In this document: positions 36,837 through 46,360 of the stretch, in pieces
Layout: every line of letters begins with the position of its first letter
Numbering within the stretch: position 1 is the stretch's first letter
Assembly (NCBI RefSeq): GCF_900113635.1
Contig: NZ_FOQA01000005.1
Coordinates: forward strand, 170,814 to 234,813
Source of the DNA: Tindallia magadiensis
Lineage (GTDB): Bacteria > Bacillota > Clostridia > Peptostreptococcales > Tindalliaceae
DNA length: 64,000 bases
Reading direction: 5' to 3'
Position numbers and translations under genes: made by a program
Notes under the pieces: model-generated
The model's input: only the letters and a program-made list of their open reading frames with translations
What the model was told of the DNA's origin: nothing
The model's database searches: none

Positions 36837-37892
36837 TTAGTATAAATGCTCAAACTGAGACAATGTTCGATGTGTTGTTTCCGCTATTCTATTAGCCTCT
36901 TCTGGCCCAATCCACTGAGAAATAGGCATTTGACCATTATCTACCATTTCCTGAATATGATCTTCATGATTGAAAGCCGCTTCATAAGCTGCTAATAATA
37001 TTTCGTATCGATCTGGATGATTCTCCTTAAAGGTTGATGTAACGGCAATTCCTCTACAGGATGCCAGACCCATGGCGGTTTCAATGATTTCTTCGTCATC
37101 AAAAATTTCATCAAAGCTTGGTGCATCTGGCCAGATAGAACTTCTTTCATTCCATCCAACTCCAAGGGATTTTGACTGATCAATCAATTGAGCACTTGGT
37201 GCTACATTTGTAAAGGCAACGTCAACATGTCCTCCTAGAAAAGCCGTTCTAACATCTCCTCCGCCATCATAAGGCACCATGATTGGCTCAATTCCTAGTT
37301 TATCAATAAGGTATTCCATAAATATATGGCCTCCACCCATTTGAGCAACACCAATGGATACTTCACCTGGATTTTCTGCAATATAATCAATTAATTCTGC
37401 CAAATCATCCCAAGGAGCATCTTCCGCAACGTTGACCGCTACAGGATCAATATGATGAAAGTTTAACCAATGAATATCTTCTATTGAGTATTCCGCACCC
37501 TGCCCAATAATGGTGTTGCTGGCATGGGGTTGAGTGGCAAAAAGAACAGAGTATCCTTCATCGCCATCTCCTGATCGCAATAAATGAGTGATTCCAATTT
37601 GTGTTCCAGCACCTTCTCTGTTTTCAACCAGTACGTTAACGCCCAGTTCATCAGCTAAAAATGGTGCAACTACCCTTGCTGCCAAATCTGTCCCGCCACC
37701 TGCTGAAAAAGGTACAGCCAATTCAATATTTCTTGTTGGATAACCGTTTCCTCCGGACGCTTCCTGTCCATTCTCTGTTTGTGAACCTGCATCTGCAGCT
37801 TCCTCTTGTGATCCACAACCAGTAAAAGTCATACTAACTATTAAAACAGCCACCAGAATCATTATCATACTCCACTTTTTCGTCTTAAACAT
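36837..37892 (-). CDS. tctC: Tripartite tricarboxylate transporter binding lipoprotein
   Basis: Extracellular substrate-binding protein of the TTT family. Starting at the ATG behind GAGGAGGG gives 351 residues with a basic start, a hydrophobic segment and a lipobox ending TFTGC, so it is lipid-anchored. The mature protein shows YPTRNIELAVPFSAGGGTDLAAR, typical of the Bug/TctC fold, GAGTQIG and YDGGGDVRTAFLGGHVDVAF. A low-complexity acidic linker follows the cysteine. The longer open frame upstream has no ribosome site. Confidence 0.93.
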   Translation of the reverse strand: MFKTKKWSMIMILVAVLIVSMTFTGCGSQEEAADAGSQTENGQEASGGNGYPTRNIELAVPFSAGGGTDLAARVVAPFLADELGVNVLVENREGAGTQIGITHLLRSGDGDEGYSVLFATQPHASNTIIGQGAEYSIEDIHWLNFHHIDPVAVNVAEDAPWDDLAELIDYIAENPGEVSIGVAQMGGGHIFMEYLIDKLGIEPIMVPYDGGGDVRTAFLGGHVDVAFTNVAPSAQLIDQSKSLGVGWNERSSIWPDAPSFDEIFDDEEIIETAMGLASCRGIAVTSTFKENHPDRYEILLAAYEAAFNHEDHIQEMVDNGQMPISQWIGPEEANRIAETTHRTLSQFEHLY

Positions 37893-38024
37893 TGTAACCC
37901 TCCTCATTAATTTTTCTTCATTCGTTTTATCGATTCTTTTATCTAATGCCCGTCTTCTTCTTCGCTCCTCATCCCCTCCTCTTCCTATCTTCAAATCGGC
38001 TTGCAAACAGTTTCTTTCTTTTAT

Positions 38025-39959
38025 TTAATTTTTTTGTTTCACATAGTTTAGGCGTCCACCGGCAATTAAAAGCTCTGCCTCCCGATCGGATACGTCCAGT
38101 ACGGCTTCAATGATAAGGTTTTGAGTATTATTATGGATGCTTATTTTTTTATTTTTAATCTGACTAATCATCTGTACCACTTCCAGTTCATCATCCCTGG
38201 CAATATATTCATAGTCCTTCTTATCCCGGAAGATCAGGGGCAGAATGCCAAAGTTTATTAAATTAGCTTTATGAATTCTTGCAATAGACTTAGCGAGGAT
38301 TGCTTTTACACCAAGATACATAGGGGCAATAGCCGCATGTTCCCTGCTAGATCCCTGTCCATAGTTTTCTCCCCCTACAATAATGCTTTTCTTATATTGT
38401 TGGGTTCTTTCCACAAAATCCGGATCGATTCTGCCAAAAGTAATTTTTGATATCTCTGGCACATTCGATCTAAGGGATGAGAAAATTGAACCAGCCGGAA
38501 TAATGTCATCTGTTGTTATATTGTCTCCCAATTTTGATACCACATGAGCTTTCAGATTTTCTGTCATCCCTTCATTAACAGGCAGTGGCTTTATATTGGG
38601 ACCTCTTAGTATCTCAACCTCATCGGTGTGTTTATTTTTGGGTTTTATTACTTGACTATCATCCACCAGGTATTCTGTCGGCTCCACAACGGTTGCCAGT
38701 TCTTTGCTGTTAAATACTGTTCTCGGGTCTTCAATATACCCTGTTAATGCTGTAGCCGCTGCCACTTCCGGACTTGCCAAATATACATGAGCATCCAGTG
38801 TGCCACTTCTGCCTTTGAAATTTCGGTTGGATGTTCTTACAGAAACACCACCACTGTTGGGAGCTTGTCCTATGCCAACACAGGCACCACAGCCAGGTTC
38901 CATAATTCTCGCTCCTGATGTTAATAAGTTTTGAATCACACCGTCACGGATCAACTCCTGAAATGTTTGGCGAGTACCAGCTGATAGGATAAAACTGACA
39001 TCAGGATGTACTGTTTTACCGCTAAGAATGGTAGCTGCTTTTTTAATGTCTGAATAAGAGGCGTTTGTGCAGCTTCCTATATATACCTGGTCCACTTTCA
39101 CATGAGAACACTCTTTTACAGGAACTACATTATCCGGCATTTCCGGCCTTGCAATCATGGGTTCCAGTTTATTCAGATCAATCTCTATCACTTCATCATA
39201 GATCGCATCCTCATCCGGCAGGATTTCTGTCCAGTCTCCTTCTCTGCCCTGTGCTTTCAAAAATCTCCTTGTTACTTCGTCGCTGGGAAAAATCGAAGTG
39301 GTTGCTCCCAGTTCAGCTCCCATGTTCGTAATCGTTGCCCGATCCGGAACACTTAACGATTTAATGCCCTCACCAGTATATTCCATTATTTTGCCCAAGC
39401 CGCCTTTTACAGACATCCGTCTCAAAAGCTCAAGAATAATGTCTTTAGGGGCAACTCCCGGTTGCAATTCACCTTTTAGCACTACATTCGTGATTAAGGG
39501 CATGGTAAGATAAAAAGCTTCGCCAGCCATGGCCATCGCCACGTCCATCCCACCAGCTCCAATCGTTAGAACTCCCAACCCACCTGTGGTTGTCGTATGG
39601 CTGTCAGACCCTATCAGGGTTTTTCCCGGTACTGCATACCGTTGATAATGAACGGAGTGGCATATTCCATTTCCTGCTTTGGAATAGTAAACACCAAATT
39701 TTTCGGCTGTAGATTTCAGAAATAAATGGTCATCCATGTTTTTATGATCCACCTGAAGTAAATTATGATCTACATAGCTTATCGAAAATTCAGTCTTTAC
39801 TTTTGCTATCTTCAGCGTTTCAAAGGCAAGGTATGCCAGTGTTCCTGTAACATCGTGAGTGAGGGTCTGATCCATTTTAATACCTATCTCACTGCCTTTT
39901 CTCATTTCTCCATCCACTAAGTGGGTTTTAATTATTTTTTCCGCAACCGTTTTCCCCAT
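38025..39959 (-). CDS. Aconitate hydratase
   Basis: The 644-residue aconitase is of the clostridial/archaeal-like short class. Motifs are GSDSHTTTTGGLGVLTIGAGGMD, YIGSCTNASYSDI (first cluster Cys), EPGCGACVGIGQAP (CxxC pair) and the swivel-domain GENYGQGSSREHAA with the substrate-binding Ser-Arg. Interconverts citrate, cis-aconitate and isocitrate. Here it would turn imported isocitrate or aconitate into citrate for citrate lyase. I start at the ATG after GAGGAGT rather than 15 bases earlier. Confidence 0.92.
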   Translation of the reverse strand: MGKTVAEKIIKTHLVDGEMRKGSEIGIKMDQTLTHDVTGTLAYLAFETLKIAKVKTEFSISYVDHNLLQVDHKNMDDHLFLKSTAEKFGVYYSKAGNGICHSVHYQRYAVPGKTLIGSDSHTTTTGGLGVLTIGAGGMDVAMAMAGEAFYLTMPLITNVVLKGELQPGVAPKDIILELLRRMSVKGGLGKIMEYTGEGIKSLSVPDRATITNMGAELGATTSIFPSDEVTRRFLKAQGREGDWTEILPDEDAIYDEVIEIDLNKLEPMIARPEMPDNVVPVKECSHVKVDQVYIGSCTNASYSDIKKAATILSGKTVHPDVSFILSAGTRQTFQELIRDGVIQNLLTSGARIMEPGCGACVGIGQAPNSGGVSVRTSNRNFKGRSGTLDAHVYLASPEVAAATALTGYIEDPRTVFNSKELATVVEPTEYLVDDSQVIKPKNKHTDEVEILRGPNIKPLPVNEGMTENLKAHVVSKLGDNITTDDIIPAGSIFSSLRSNVPEISKITFGRIDPDFVERTQQYKKSIIVGGENYGQGSSREHAAIAPMYLGVKAILAKSIARIHKANLINFGILPLIFRDKKDYEYIARDDELEVVQMISQIKNKKISIHNNTQNLIIEAVLDVSDREAELLIAGGRLNYVKQKN

Positions 39960-40045
39960 AAAACCACTCCTCATTGAGTAACCAGAAATATGCTACAGTA
40001 GAGTACCTTTATTCATGTCAGGTTTATCTATTTTACCGATTCATT

Positions 40046-40735
40046 CTATCCTGATTCTTCTTCGTATCCCAGTTGCTTCATTTTTTCCGAAATATTGTCA
40101 GATATATATTTTCCTTCTATTATTTCCTGACGTACTTTTTCCACCATTTCCTGCTTTTTCTTAGCATTTTCGAGAATTTCATCAACCTTATCTGCCGGCA
40201 AGATTACCACGCCATTTTCGTCACCAACGACAATATCTCCCGGATTAACATTCATACCTCCACATACAATCGGCACATTTATTTCACCCGGGCTGTTTTT
40301 TGTGCTGGAACTACAAACAATATTTTTGCAATAAATCTGAACACCTATTTCCCTGCAAGCACTAACATCTCTGATAGAGCCGTCAATAATAACTCCTGCA
40401 ATGTTTTTTTGCTTTGCCATCAGGCTTTTCAGGTCACCCCATACCGCGTTCATATCGGTTCCAAAAGCATCAATCACAATAATATCCCCCGCCTGAGCTA
40501 TATCGATAGCTTTAGAAACTAACAAACTATCTCCCAGGGTCAGTTTAAGCGTAATCGCAGGCCCAACAATGCTTTTTTCCTGGATCACAGGCTTAATATC
40601 ACTCGATAAAGCAATTCGGCTGCCTGCTCCATCCGCCAGCAGCGTGGTATCATACTGCTTAACCTTTTCTATTGTGACCTGATCTAATCGATTTATTTTT
40701 GTTCTCATACGATATCCGATTCTATCCTTGCTCAC
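40046..40735 (-). CDS. RraA-like aldolase/decarboxylase family protein
   Basis: About 229 residues of the RraA/4-hydroxy-4-methyl-2-oxoglutarate aldolase fold. Characterised members cleave HMG-type acids and decarboxylate oxaloacetate; the RNase-E inhibitor RraA is a side branch. The catalytic pattern is present: WGDLKS, then GVIIDGSIRD with the substrate Arg and metal Asp, and GDIVVGDENGVVILP. First gene of the tricarboxylate array, just behind a regulator motif. Oxaloacetate from citrate lyase is a natural substrate. The GTG six bases after AAGGGGTG is the likely start. Confidence 0.83.
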   Translation of the reverse strand: MSKDRIGYRMRTKINRLDQVTIEKVKQYDTTLLADGAGSRIALSSDIKPVIQEKSIVGPAITLKLTLGDSLLVSKAIDIAQAGDIIVIDAFGTDMNAVWGDLKSLMAKQKNIAGVIIDGSIRDVSACREIGVQIYCKNIVCSSSTKNSPGEINVPIVCGGMNVNPGDIVVGDENGVVILPADKVDEILENAKKKQEMVEKVRQEIIEGKYISDNISEKMKQLGYEEESG

Positions 40736-40854
40736 TTTTTTCACCCCTTGTAGGATTCTAAGGCGTACCCTTCTTCTAACAAATCATGCCTTCAGGCCTT
40801 GGTAGATATCCTCGTTGATCACTTTCCATATCATCACTTTTCAGTTTCAGTTCA

Positions 40855-40867
40855 GTATACTGTATAC
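40855..40867. promoter_or_regulatory. Proposed GntR operator before the tricarboxylate array
   Basis: GTATAC-T-GTATAC, 120 bp before the RraA-like gene on its promoter side; on the minus strand TATACT here could also serve as a -10 box. The same 13-base motif recurs three times between the gntR and chemoreceptor genes. Confidence 0.75.
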
Positions 40868-40914
40868 AATCTACAGCAAAGGTTGATAGTCTTTCACCAC
40901 CCACCTTCATTTAT

Positions 40915-41577
40915 CTACTCTAAGACCACATCTAAGTATGCTTTTTGAGCGTTGTTCAAATGATTTATCACAGCATTTCTAGCTTCTTCTTTGTCTTTTT
41001 TTGAGATTGCTTCTATGATTTCATCATGTTCTTCAATAGCTTCTTTTCTTCTATTGATTTGGCCCCTATTTGCTAAGCGGAATCTTTCCAAGTAGTCTAA
41101 ATGAATATCTATCAGTCTTATCAATCTTGGTTTTCTGCTGGTTGCAATCAGTTGCTGATTAAATTCTTTCAGCACTTTATTAAATAAATCTGTTTCTCCT
41201 GCTTCTGCATGCTTTTTAGATCTATTGGATAATTCTCTGAGGTTCTCTAATTCCTCCGACGTAATGTTCTCTACGGAGTATTCGACCGCCAATACTTCTA
41301 TGGCCTTTCTAATGGAGTAAATCTCAATAATATCTTCTCTGCTAATTCCTTTTACAATGGCTCCTCTTCGAGGTTTATACTCCAGTAATCCTTCCGCCTC
41401 TAATTTCTTTATCGCTTCTCTTACCGGCGTTCTACTGACATTCATTTCTTCAGCAATATTACTCTCTATAAGCCTGTCCCCGCTCTTAAGATCCTGACTG
41501 AAGATCATATTCCTTAAATTGCTATAAACGATATCGCTTACGGACTGTATGTTTTCTACTTTGTAAGTTGTATTCAT
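40915..41577 (-). CDS. GntR-family (FCD) transcriptional regulator of the tricarboxylate genes
   Basis: About 220 residues: a winged-helix GntR domain (about 10-75; GDRLIESNIAEEMNVSRTPVREAIKKLEAEGLL) and a C-terminal FCD helical domain (about 80-210) that binds small carboxylates in the FadR subgroup, with conserved D, H and H metal-binding positions likely in EFNQQL..HLDYL..EHDEI. The start is placed six bases after GAGGTG. Divergent from the chemoreceptor gene and adjacent to the catabolic array, so I infer it represses or activates both in response to a tricarboxylate. Confidence 0.92.
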   Translation of the reverse strand: MNTTYKVENIQSVSDIVYSNLRNMIFSQDLKSGDRLIESNIAEEMNVSRTPVREAIKKLEAEGLLEYKPRRGAIVKGISREDIIEIYSIRKAIEVLAVEYSVENITSEELENLRELSNRSKKHAEAGETDLFNKVLKEFNQQLIATSRKPRLIRLIDIHLDYLERFRLANRGQINRRKEAIEEHDEIIEAISKKDKEEARNAVINHLNNAQKAYLDVVLE

Positions 41578-41654
41578 CATTAACACCTCTATATTTGAAT
41601 GATAATATCTTAACATTGTTACATTTATTTTATGCAAACGGTTTCTTGTTTATT

Positions 41655-41667
41655 GTATACAGTATAC
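41655..41667. promoter_or_regulatory. Proposed GntR operator, copy 2
   Basis: Perfect GTATAC-A-GTATAC, 78 bp before the gntR start. Its position suggests autoregulation. Confidence 0.75.
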
Positions 41668-41778
41668 TTCCTTCTGTTGGATCTTGTCAATAAGATTTCG
41701 AAATTAACAGAAATTTATCCCTATAATCCTTTTGAACCGTCGTTGCTATTTTTCTTCTTCTACCCTATAATGTATTCT

Positions 41779-41791
41779 GTATATTGTATAC
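41779..41791. promoter_or_regulatory. Proposed GntR operator, copy 3
   Basis: GTATAT-T-GTATAC, one mismatch to the perfect motif, within the gntR/chemoreceptor intergenic region on the chemoreceptor side. Confidence 0.65.
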
Positions 41792-41853
41792 AGGAAATCG
41801 TTTTCTACTTCTCTTCGGTGCCGTTTCACTCTCTAATATTCCGAAGATTTTGT

Positions 41854-41866
41854 GTATACAGTATCC
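41854..41866. promoter_or_regulatory. Proposed GntR operator, copy 4
   Basis: GTATAC-A-GTATCC, one mismatch, 37 bp before the chemoreceptor ATG. It could block transcription initiation or early elongation of that gene. Confidence 0.65.
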
Positions 41867-41902
41867 GAAGGTTTTTCACTATTATTTTAGGAGGGAACTA
41901 CC

Positions 41903-43519
41903 ATGTTGAAAAAATGGCTGTCTTCAAAAGCAGCAACCCCAAAGATCATTCTAGGTGCTTTGCTTTTTTCTGTCCCCATTGTTGTGCTTCCATATGATAA
42001 GAACCTGTTATTATATGGTCTGTATTCCTGGTTGATTATTGGTATCTATTTTTTTACCTCTTCTAGATTCGTCAAGGATGATGACAAAATCTTAAGCTAT
42101 CTCACGGATGTTGCTGGCGGAAATTTGGTTGTATCTTCCGAACTCGGTAAACAGACAAAATCGATTATACTCTCTTACTCAGAAAAAATCAGCCATATAG
42201 CCCATACCCTTTCAAAAGGACCAGGTCTATCCACAAAAGATGCCTATGACTATGAAGGGTTTCTTCGTAATCATAAAGGAATTAAGCGAATTTTTATTAC
42301 CGACGAAACAGGTCAGCAAATCTATAACTCGGCGGTAACGGATCCAAAAAAACTATTGTTTAACGGGGATCGTTCTTACTTCAAAAACGCTGAGAATACT
42401 GGAAAACCACAAGTATCCAATTGTACTTTTTCTAAAAGAGAAAACCGACTCGCTATTATTGTAGCCGCACCTTATCAATGTAATGCCAAGTTCAATGGCA
42501 TTGTTGCGGCAACGGTTGACCTTATAGAAATAAGCCCTTCTTCAGAGAAAAAACAGAATATTGTTTTAGGAACCATACAGGTACTAAATGGCTTGTTACG
42601 AAATATCAAGGGTATTTCCTCCAAGGCTAAATCATCGGCTGAAACCCTGGCTATGTCATCCCAAAAGGCTAGCGATACCGTGGATGAAGTCTCCAAAGCA
42701 ATTGATGAAATCGCCGAAGGTGCTTGTGCACAAGCTACCGACACAGATCACGCTTCTCAAACAGCTTCAAGGCTTTCAACGGTTTTTGAAAAAATGGATC
42801 ATAAGACTTCTGAAATGAATCGGTTTTCAGAAAAGATTATTGGCGAAAAAGAACAGGGTGCAAACGCCATCAAACAACTTAAAGAAAAATCCACATTAGC
42901 TGAGAATACCAATGATAGTGTTGAACAAGCAATTTCTGAGCTGGACAAGAATACCCAATCCATAAGCAGCATTCTTGATTCCATCAGTGCCATCGCTGTT
43001 CAAACAAATCTTTTAGCCTTAAATGCCTCTATTGAAGCCGCAAGAGCTGGAGAACAGGGCAAAGGTTTTGCTGTCGTTGCAGAAGAAATCCGTAAGCTGG
43101 CCGAAGAATCCAGCGAAGCGGCGGATCAAATACGTGACATTACGACGGCTATTATCAACGGAAGTGGTCAGACCGTTGAAACGATGAAAAAGGTTAAGCA
43201 TATTTCCAGTGAACAAAAGAAGGCGGTTGGGGATATGGAAGAATCTTTTAATGAAATATCTGCATCCATCGTCGGAATTACAGAAGGAATTCAAAGCATC
43301 AAAGCTTCTTCTAACGATTTATCCTTTGTCGTATCGGATATTGTAAAAACAATGACGAACATCTCAGCCGTATCAGAAGAATCCGCGGCTACTTCTGAGG
43401 AAGTGAATGCATCCATGCATCAGCAGTCGTCCGCTATTGACGAAATTGCTTCTGAAGCAGAATCGTTAAATGCACTTTCCATCAAGCTTAATGATGAGTT
43501 AGGTAAGTTTAAGGTTTAG
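41903..43519 (+). CDS. Methyl-accepting chemotaxis protein with unusual topology
   Basis: 538 residues. Two hydrophobic segments lie close together at the N-terminus (about 14-30 and 34-52). A Cache/PAS-like sensor (about 75-215, with [18 protein letters not shown] and [20 protein letters not shown]) follows them with no later membrane helix, then the long coiled-coil signalling domain with the hairpin tip [44 protein letters not shown]. On this topology the sensor would be cytoplasmic. No HAMP domain was recognised. Shared upstream motifs with the tricarboxylate regulator suggest chemotaxis linked to that substrate. Confidence 0.92.
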   Translation: MLKKWLSSKAATPKIILGALLFSVPIVVLPYDKNLLLYGLYSWLIIGIYFFTSSRFVKDDDKILSYLTDVAGGNLVVSSELGKQTKSIILSYSEKISHIAHTLSKGPGLSTKDAYDYEGFLRNHKGIKRIFITDETGQQIYNSAVTDPKKLLFNGDRSYFKNAENTGKPQVSNCTFSKRENRLAIIVAAPYQCNAKFNGIVAATVDLIEISPSSEKKQNIVLGTIQVLNGLLRNIKGISSKAKSSAETLAMSSQKASDTVDEVSKAIDEIAEGACAQATDTDHASQTASRLSTVFEKMDHKTSEMNRFSEKIIGEKEQGANAIKQLKEKSTLAENTNDSVEQAISELDKNTQSISSILDSISAIAVQTNLLALNASIEAARAGEQGKGFAVVAEEIRKLAEESSEAADQIRDITTAIINGSGQTVETMKKVKHISSEQKKAVGDMEESFNEISASIVGITEGIQSIKASSNDLSFVVSDIVKTMTNISAVSEESAATSEEVNASMHQQSSAIDEIASEAESLNALSIKLNDELGKFKV

Positions 43520-43533
43520 CTGATTTCGTCAAC

Positions 43534-43577
43534 TAATACCGCTTTTTCTGTATTCAAAACCAGAAAAGGCGGTATTG
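43534..43577. terminator. Bidirectional terminator between chemoreceptor and citG
   Basis: AATACCGCTTTTTCTG pairs with CAGAAAAGGCGGTATT (16 positions, one weak) around a ten-base loop. It lies between the stops of two convergent genes. Confidence 0.75.
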
Positions 43578-43578
43578 G

Positions 43579-44472
43579 TTAGCCAAGAATACTTTCAAGT
43601 TTGAAAGAATAACCTTCCATTAGATAGATCGCTACGGTTACTGCCAATAAATCCGCACATCCGCCGGGACTGATATTCTGGTTAATAAAGTAGGTATCTA
43701 GCTCTTCTGTAGCTTGCCGCCCTTCCTTACTCTTCATGCCGCCTTTTTCAATCGCTCGCAACGCCCCTTCTCGGCATTTTTGAAGTCCTTCCATCCCGAC
43801 CCTAGAAACAACGGTGGTATCTTCCACCTGAGAAAACAAATGCAGCAGGGTATGCACCATTGCATCATTAACGCCCATTCCACTGTTCATAGCATCCTGA
43901 AATACCGGGTATCCAATATTCTTTACGGAAGGAAGCCCCTTCTCAACTTCCCCTCTAATACCTGTTAATCCATGGCTTATGTACAGATTCTCTCCATTTG
44001 TCCTTTCTTTATCTTTCCTGATAGCATCAAGTTCTTTTTTGATCATTCCTTCACAAATCACTGAAACTTTTTCGCCTATTTTTTTCATCGATCTTTCTCC
44101 TGCATTAGTTGCAAGACCAGCTGCTGCTGCCACAATACCGCCAAGAAATAGAATGCCTCTCTGCGTGTTCACCTGATCTGTCAGGGAAAGAAATTCTTTT
44201 TCCGCTTCTATTCCCAGTGGCCGAAGCTTTGGGAGCAACTGAGATTCCACTTTGCAGTCCAAGCCCATTTCTGCAAAAATAGAGAAATAGGGAGCAATAG
44301 CAGCACTGCTTAAAAGAAAACTAATCAGATTCATATCTTTATGTGCTCCCGCGGAGTTGGGACTCACCAGTCCCGGGGATGGTTCACAAGATACCTCTAA
44401 AAGGATTCCTGCTGTCATTGCCTGTCCAATGGTTAGGGCTTCTTTCGATAAGCTCCATTGTTTTTCATTCAT
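43579..44472 (-). CDS. citG: Triphosphoribosyl-dephospho-CoA synthase
   Basis: Makes the precursor of the citrate lyase prosthetic group from ATP and dephospho-CoA. The 297 residues contain EVSCEPSPGLVSPNSAGAHKDM, GGIVAAAAGLATN and the C-terminal SPGGCADLLAVTVAIYLME, all CitG signatures. Its ATG overlaps the citX stop. Third gene of the citC-citX-citG operon. Confidence 0.95.
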   Translation of the reverse strand: MNEKQWSLSKEALTIGQAMTAGILLEVSCEPSPGLVSPNSAGAHKDMNLISFLLSSAAIAPYFSIFAEMGLDCKVESQLLPKLRPLGIEAEKEFLSLTDQVNTQRGILFLGGIVAAAAGLATNAGERSMKKIGEKVSVICEGMIKKELDAIRKDKERTNGENLYISHGLTGIRGEVEKGLPSVKNIGYPVFQDAMNSGMGVNDAMVHTLLHLFSQVEDTTVVSRVGMEGLQKCREGALRAIEKGGMKSKEGRQATEELDTYFINQNISPGGCADLLAVTVAIYLMEGYSFKLESILG

Positions 44473-44974
44473 CTGTCACCAATCCTTTGAAGATTATTTT
44501 TTGAACACTTTCCTTCACTTCTTCAAAATCATGTTTTTTCTCACGGTAACAAAGCAGTGCTTTTTCATCACAAACCAAACAAATTCTTCCTTCCATTAGT
44601 AAATCCCTGCGCGAGAGCACGCTTCCTTTTTCGTCTAACACGTCCACATCAAAAATACGACCCACTCGATGGCTGTTTTCCAGGTCAATGGCTTTTTCTT
44701 TTATTTGAACTGCCGGTAAATCGATTACCCAAAAACCTTCAGGCCCCCATTTCCCCAACCTTTTATGCTTATCTACAATATTTCCGTCATAAGCTCTATC
44801 AATGGCTTTTAAGGCAATATGAAATATGGTTTCCCATTCCTTATACGCTTCAAAGCCACCTGGTAAATTTAGTGTCAGGGAAATAATCGGTAATTGATGC
44901 CGAGTTATCAACTGCTTTTGAAATACACTCCGCTCTTCCTTTGCTTCCAGCACCCTTCTCATTCGTTTATCCAT
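44465..44974 (-). CDS. citX: Citrate lyase holo-ACP synthase
   Basis: Transfers the phosphoribosyl-dephospho-CoA group to CitD. The 169 residues have the CitX pattern ITRHQLPIISLTLNLPGG, GPEGFWVIDLPA and RIFDVDVLDEKG with RRDL, followed by a short cysteine-containing CLVCDEKALLC segment. ATG behind TGGAGTGAGG. A stand-alone CitX, not the CitXG fusion found in some bacteria. Confidence 0.95.
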   Translation of the reverse strand: MDKRMRRVLEAKEERSVFQKQLITRHQLPIISLTLNLPGGFEAYKEWETIFHIALKAIDRAYDGNIVDKHKRLGKWGPEGFWVIDLPAVQIKEKAIDLENSHRVGRIFDVDVLDEKGSVLSRRDLLMEGRICLVCDEKALLCYREKKHDFEEVKESVQKIIFKGLVTDE

Positions 44975-45010
44975 CTTCCCTCACTCCATTAATTCAGTTT
45001 TAACCGCCGC

Positions 45011-46051
45011 TTAATGCCTACTATTGCTTTTTTTAATGATTTCCGTAATTTTTTGCCCTTCTTCTGTTAATAAATATTGATACGTGCTTTCCGGCACAAG
45101 TTTTCGGACTGTTTCCCATCGACCGGCTGCCAATTCTTTTCGAACCATTGATGCACTAATACAGCAATCATCTTGTTTCTTTCTTTCAAACATTTTTAAT
45201 TCGATGCCTGCTTCCGGTAACACCTGATGCATCGTTTCGTTATACATCTTTGTTACAGGACAGTAAGGTTCTTCTCCTACATATCTGCGATGAATATTTA
45301 GTGCCGGTACAATAAATTCGGTAAAAATTTTCAGATCCAGCAAGGTGTGTGAGCGAAGAATTTCTTCGCCTTTTAAGAAGTAACTGGGAAAGGTAGCGGC
45401 GGAAATAATATAGTTTTCACCTTTATGCAAAAAAACATTTTCAAGATGCTTCGTTCCGGCTTTTACCAGCTCATACCTGACTTCTGCCGGGAAGCTGGAA
45501 CGATCTTCCCATACAATAAACACATGCAATACGTCACATTCCTTGGCGGCTTCTTCAATCAAATATTGATGCCCTAAGGTAAAGGGATTACAATTCATTA
45601 CAATGGAACCAATAACATGACCGTCTCTTTTTTTCCTTTTCAAGTTCTCTATATAGGTTTTTATACCATCTCGCTGATTTTCAAGTAAACAAACATAATT
45701 TTCCACCTCTGTAATCACATAAAATCCCAAGTCTTCAAACATACGCCGGTTTTCTGGTTTTGTATATATAAAAAGATGAGTTTCTCCACGTTGATAAGCT
45801 TCATTGATCAGTTGGGTGGCTATTTTATTTGTAAGGCCTTCTCCTTGATAGTTTTCCTTAACCGCCAGAGATTTCAGCACATTCCTGCTTAAAGAACCCG
45901 TTGCTATGATTTCCTCCCCTTTCAAGACACCCACTGTATACTCGACATCTTTTTCCAACCTTAAGCCTTGTTCTATCAAAAAATCCGAAACCATTTGCTT
46001 TTCTCTGTCACTATTTAATTCTTTTAAGGTAAAACCATAGTCCATACTCAT
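45011..46051 (-). CDS. citC: Citrate lyase ligase (acetate:SH-citrate lyase ligase)
   Basis: Acetylates the lyase prosthetic group to activate the enzyme. The 346 residues combine an N-terminal GNAT-like domain (about 1-135) with a C-terminal nucleotidyltransferase domain having SIVMNCNPFTLGHQYLIE (HIGH-like), FPAEVRYELVKAGT and ISASMVRKELAAGRWE. First gene of the maturation operon, with a probable promoter at the left of the large intergenic gap. Confidence 0.96.
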   Translation of the reverse strand: MSMDYGFTLKELNSDREKQMVSDFLIEQGLRLEKDVEYTVGVLKGEEIIATGSLSRNVLKSLAVKENYQGEGLTNKIATQLINEAYQRGETHLFIYTKPENRRMFEDLGFYVITEVENYVCLLENQRDGIKTYIENLKRKKRDGHVIGSIVMNCNPFTLGHQYLIEEAAKECDVLHVFIVWEDRSSFPAEVRYELVKAGTKHLENVFLHKGENYIISAATFPSYFLKGEEILRSHTLLDLKIFTEFIVPALNIHRRYVGEEPYCPVTKMYNETMHQVLPEAGIELKMFERKKQDDCCISASMVRKELAAGRWETVRKLVPESTYQYLLTEEGQKITEIIKKSNSRH

Positions 46052-46177
46052 CCTACCCGCTCCTTACGATTCAAATAGATCCGCCTCTTAGCAAGTTCTT
46101 ATTATTAAATCCTCCAACTTGCTTTTCACAGCAGTTCACCGTTTTTTTGAAGACATATCGCTATTTTCTTCAGCTAA

Positions 46178-46207
46178 ATACTATCATGGATGAGTGAGTT
46201 AGTACAA
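46178..46207 (-). promoter_or_regulatory. Possible promoter of the citC operon
   Basis: On the minus strand TTGTAC and TAGTAT are 18 bases apart, 127 bp upstream of citC. Only a moderate match; no GTATAC operator was seen here. Confidence 0.4.
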
Positions 46208-46290
46208 TGTCTATTCCTGTTCCTCTTTAGTGAATAACGGTATGATCATTGCCAGACAAGATTTTTTTCAAAAAACTTTTTCATTAGGTC

Positions 46291-46319
46291 TTGACAGGAA
46301 TCGAAGAAATATTTAGAAT
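46291..46319 (+). promoter_or_regulatory. Sigma-A promoter of the T-box leader
   Basis: Perfect TTGACA and TAGAAT separated by 17 bases, about 40 bp before the first stem of the T-box. Confidence 0.85.
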
Positions 46320-46360
46320 AGATGATAATTTACTGACAAATTAATGAATGAAAAAACCAT

